Assembly: GCA_946548575.1 (NCBI GenBank)
Contig: CAMNPT010000010.1
Coordinates: 1-35,755 of the forward strand
Direction of reading: 5' to 3'
DNA length: 35,755 nucleotides
Origin: an uncultured Clostridium sp.
GTDB lineage: Bacteria; Bacillota; Clostridia; TANB77; CAG-508
The notes under the pieces were generated by a model. It saw nothing but the letters and a program-made list of their open reading frames with translations, did no database searches and had not been told where the DNA came from. The translations under genes and the position numbers were made by a program. Numbering within the stretch: the stretch's first letter is position 1; each line of letters begins with the position of its first letter. Below are positions 35,376 to 35,755 of this stretch, one piece after another.

Positions 35376-35552
35376 TGCCAAAAAAAGGGGTTGTCAACGG
35401 GGTCGGAGGTAAATGGCAAGTGCCAAAGGGGTCGGAGATAAATGGCAAGTTTTGTTCGGTGTTTCATTACCGAACAAAACTTGCCATTTATCTCCGACCC
35501 CTTTGGCACTTGCCATTTACCTCCGACCCCGTTGACAACCCCCTTTTTGGCA
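35376..35552. repeat. Palindromic (REP/BIME-like) element with 74-bp perfect inverted arms
   Basis: 35387-35460 and 35469-35542 are exact inverted copies around an 8-nt loop, with a few extra paired bases outside (TGCC...GGCA). Each arm holds two related units starting GGGGTCGGAG, 29 bp apart, with AAATGGCAAGT inside. It lies between the divergent cof and SASP genes. The structure resembles Firmicute palindromic repeats linked to Y1/RAYT transposases; no transposase is present here. Any reading frames through it are artefacts of the palindrome. The rest of 35553-35656 shows only AT-rich sequence with no convincing promoter. Confidence 0.88.
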
Positions 35553-35672
35553 TCCCCTTTTTTATTTTTTTGAAAAAATTTCCTGTTTATTTTTATTTTT
35601 TTTGCAAATGATATTATTAGAAAAAGCAAAATGTTTTTTCTTATATGTAATATTACAGGAGGTGAAAAAACA

Positions 35673-35755
35673 ATGGCAAATAATTCAAGTAACAGAAAAT
35701 TAGTACCAGAAGCTATGGATGCTTTAGATAAATTCAAATATGAAGTTGCAAGCGA
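35673..35755 (+). CDS. Alpha/beta-type small acid-soluble spore protein, 5' part only
   Basis: DNA-binding protein that coats spore DNA and protects it from UV; degraded at germination by the GPR protease. The visible 27 codons read MANNSSNRKLVPEAMDALDKFKYEVAS and then run off the edge. The pattern LVPEA...ALD.FKYEVAS is the N-terminal half of alpha/beta SASPs, and the site after YEVA-S is where GPR cuts when the next residue is Glu. AGGAGGTG (35657-35664) sits 8 nt before ATG. Normally forespore (sigma-G) expressed; I could not find a convincing sigma-G promoter in the upstream AT-rich stretch. Confidence 0.92.
   Translation, partial: MANNSSNRKLVPEAMDALDKFKYEVAS

Noticed and set aside
35553..35656. 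Sigma-G promoter for the SASP gene
   Set aside because: GATATTA near 35607 resembles a -10 with one mismatch, but no acceptable -35 lies 17-18 nt upstream.
35336..35737. Long open frames on both strands through 35336-35737 with near-identical peptides
   Set aside because: They share sequence only because the region is a perfect palindrome; no ribosome binding site or family match.
1..35755. CRISPR arrays, tRNA or rRNA genes
   Set aside because: No regularly spaced repeats and no cloverleaf-like or rRNA-like sequence were seen; the only repeats are the two palindromes and the 11-bp tandem.

Overview
The window comes from a very AT-rich, spore-forming, low-GC Gram-positive bacterium, most likely an uncultivated gut-type Clostridia lineage. 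The evidence is extreme A+T bias, strong AGGAGG-type ribosome binding sites, sigma-A promoters of the TTGACA-17-TATAAT type, spoVG behind a sigma-H-like promoter, spoIVB, an alpha/beta small acid-soluble spore protein, and clostridial families (TIGR04086, a ChW-like domain, a clostridial Tad/Flp pilus locus). The exact lineage cannot be fixed from the sequence.

Layout. 131-3256 (-): four secreted or anchored proteins, two clearly homologous and resembling TasA/CalY fibre subunits, behind a sigma-A promoter with Spo0A-box-like sites. 3493-8965 (-): a cell-envelope operon femAB-like, alr, DUF1189, ftsH, TIGR04086. 9122-9919 (+): MscS channel. 9948-12706 (-): a GT-C (GT39-like) and a processive GT2 glycosyltransferase. 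12932-13468 (+): HD-domain protein. 13465-13993: a 529-bp foldback element with 112-bp near-perfect inverted ends. 13990-18840 (-): pth, RNase E/G, rimO and two unknown genes. 18966-19241 (-): spoVG. 19468-20850 (+): murC. 20904-22143 (-): spoIVB. 22217-34318 (-): one long Tad/type IVc pilus operon (CpaB, two ParA/TadZ-like proteins, TadA, fused TadB/TadC platform, and about eight small pilin-like or minor-subunit genes). 34423-35310 (-): a Cof-type HAD phosphatase. 35376-35552: a second palindromic element. 35673 to the edge (+): start of a SASP gene.

The main discovery is a recoding signal. Six genes appear broken by frameshifts (GT-C transferase, spoIVB, three pilus subunit genes, and TadA twice). 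All nine breaks have the same form: an in-frame CGG followed by A. Dropping the C, so that CGGA is read as the single glycine codon GGA, restores the full family-consistent protein every time; one gene needs this three times. By manual scan of every predicted gene, these nine are the only in-frame CGG codons in the window, whereas CGG occurs out of frame repeatedly, and CGT and CGA are used as normal arginine codons at conserved sites. The simplest reading is that CGG has no cognate tRNA here and CGGA is decoded by +1 frameshifting, or as a four-base codon, giving glycine. TadA, SpoIVB and the GT-C enzyme cannot be made without it, because their Walker B, PDZ/protease and catalytic DE motifs lie at or after the shift.
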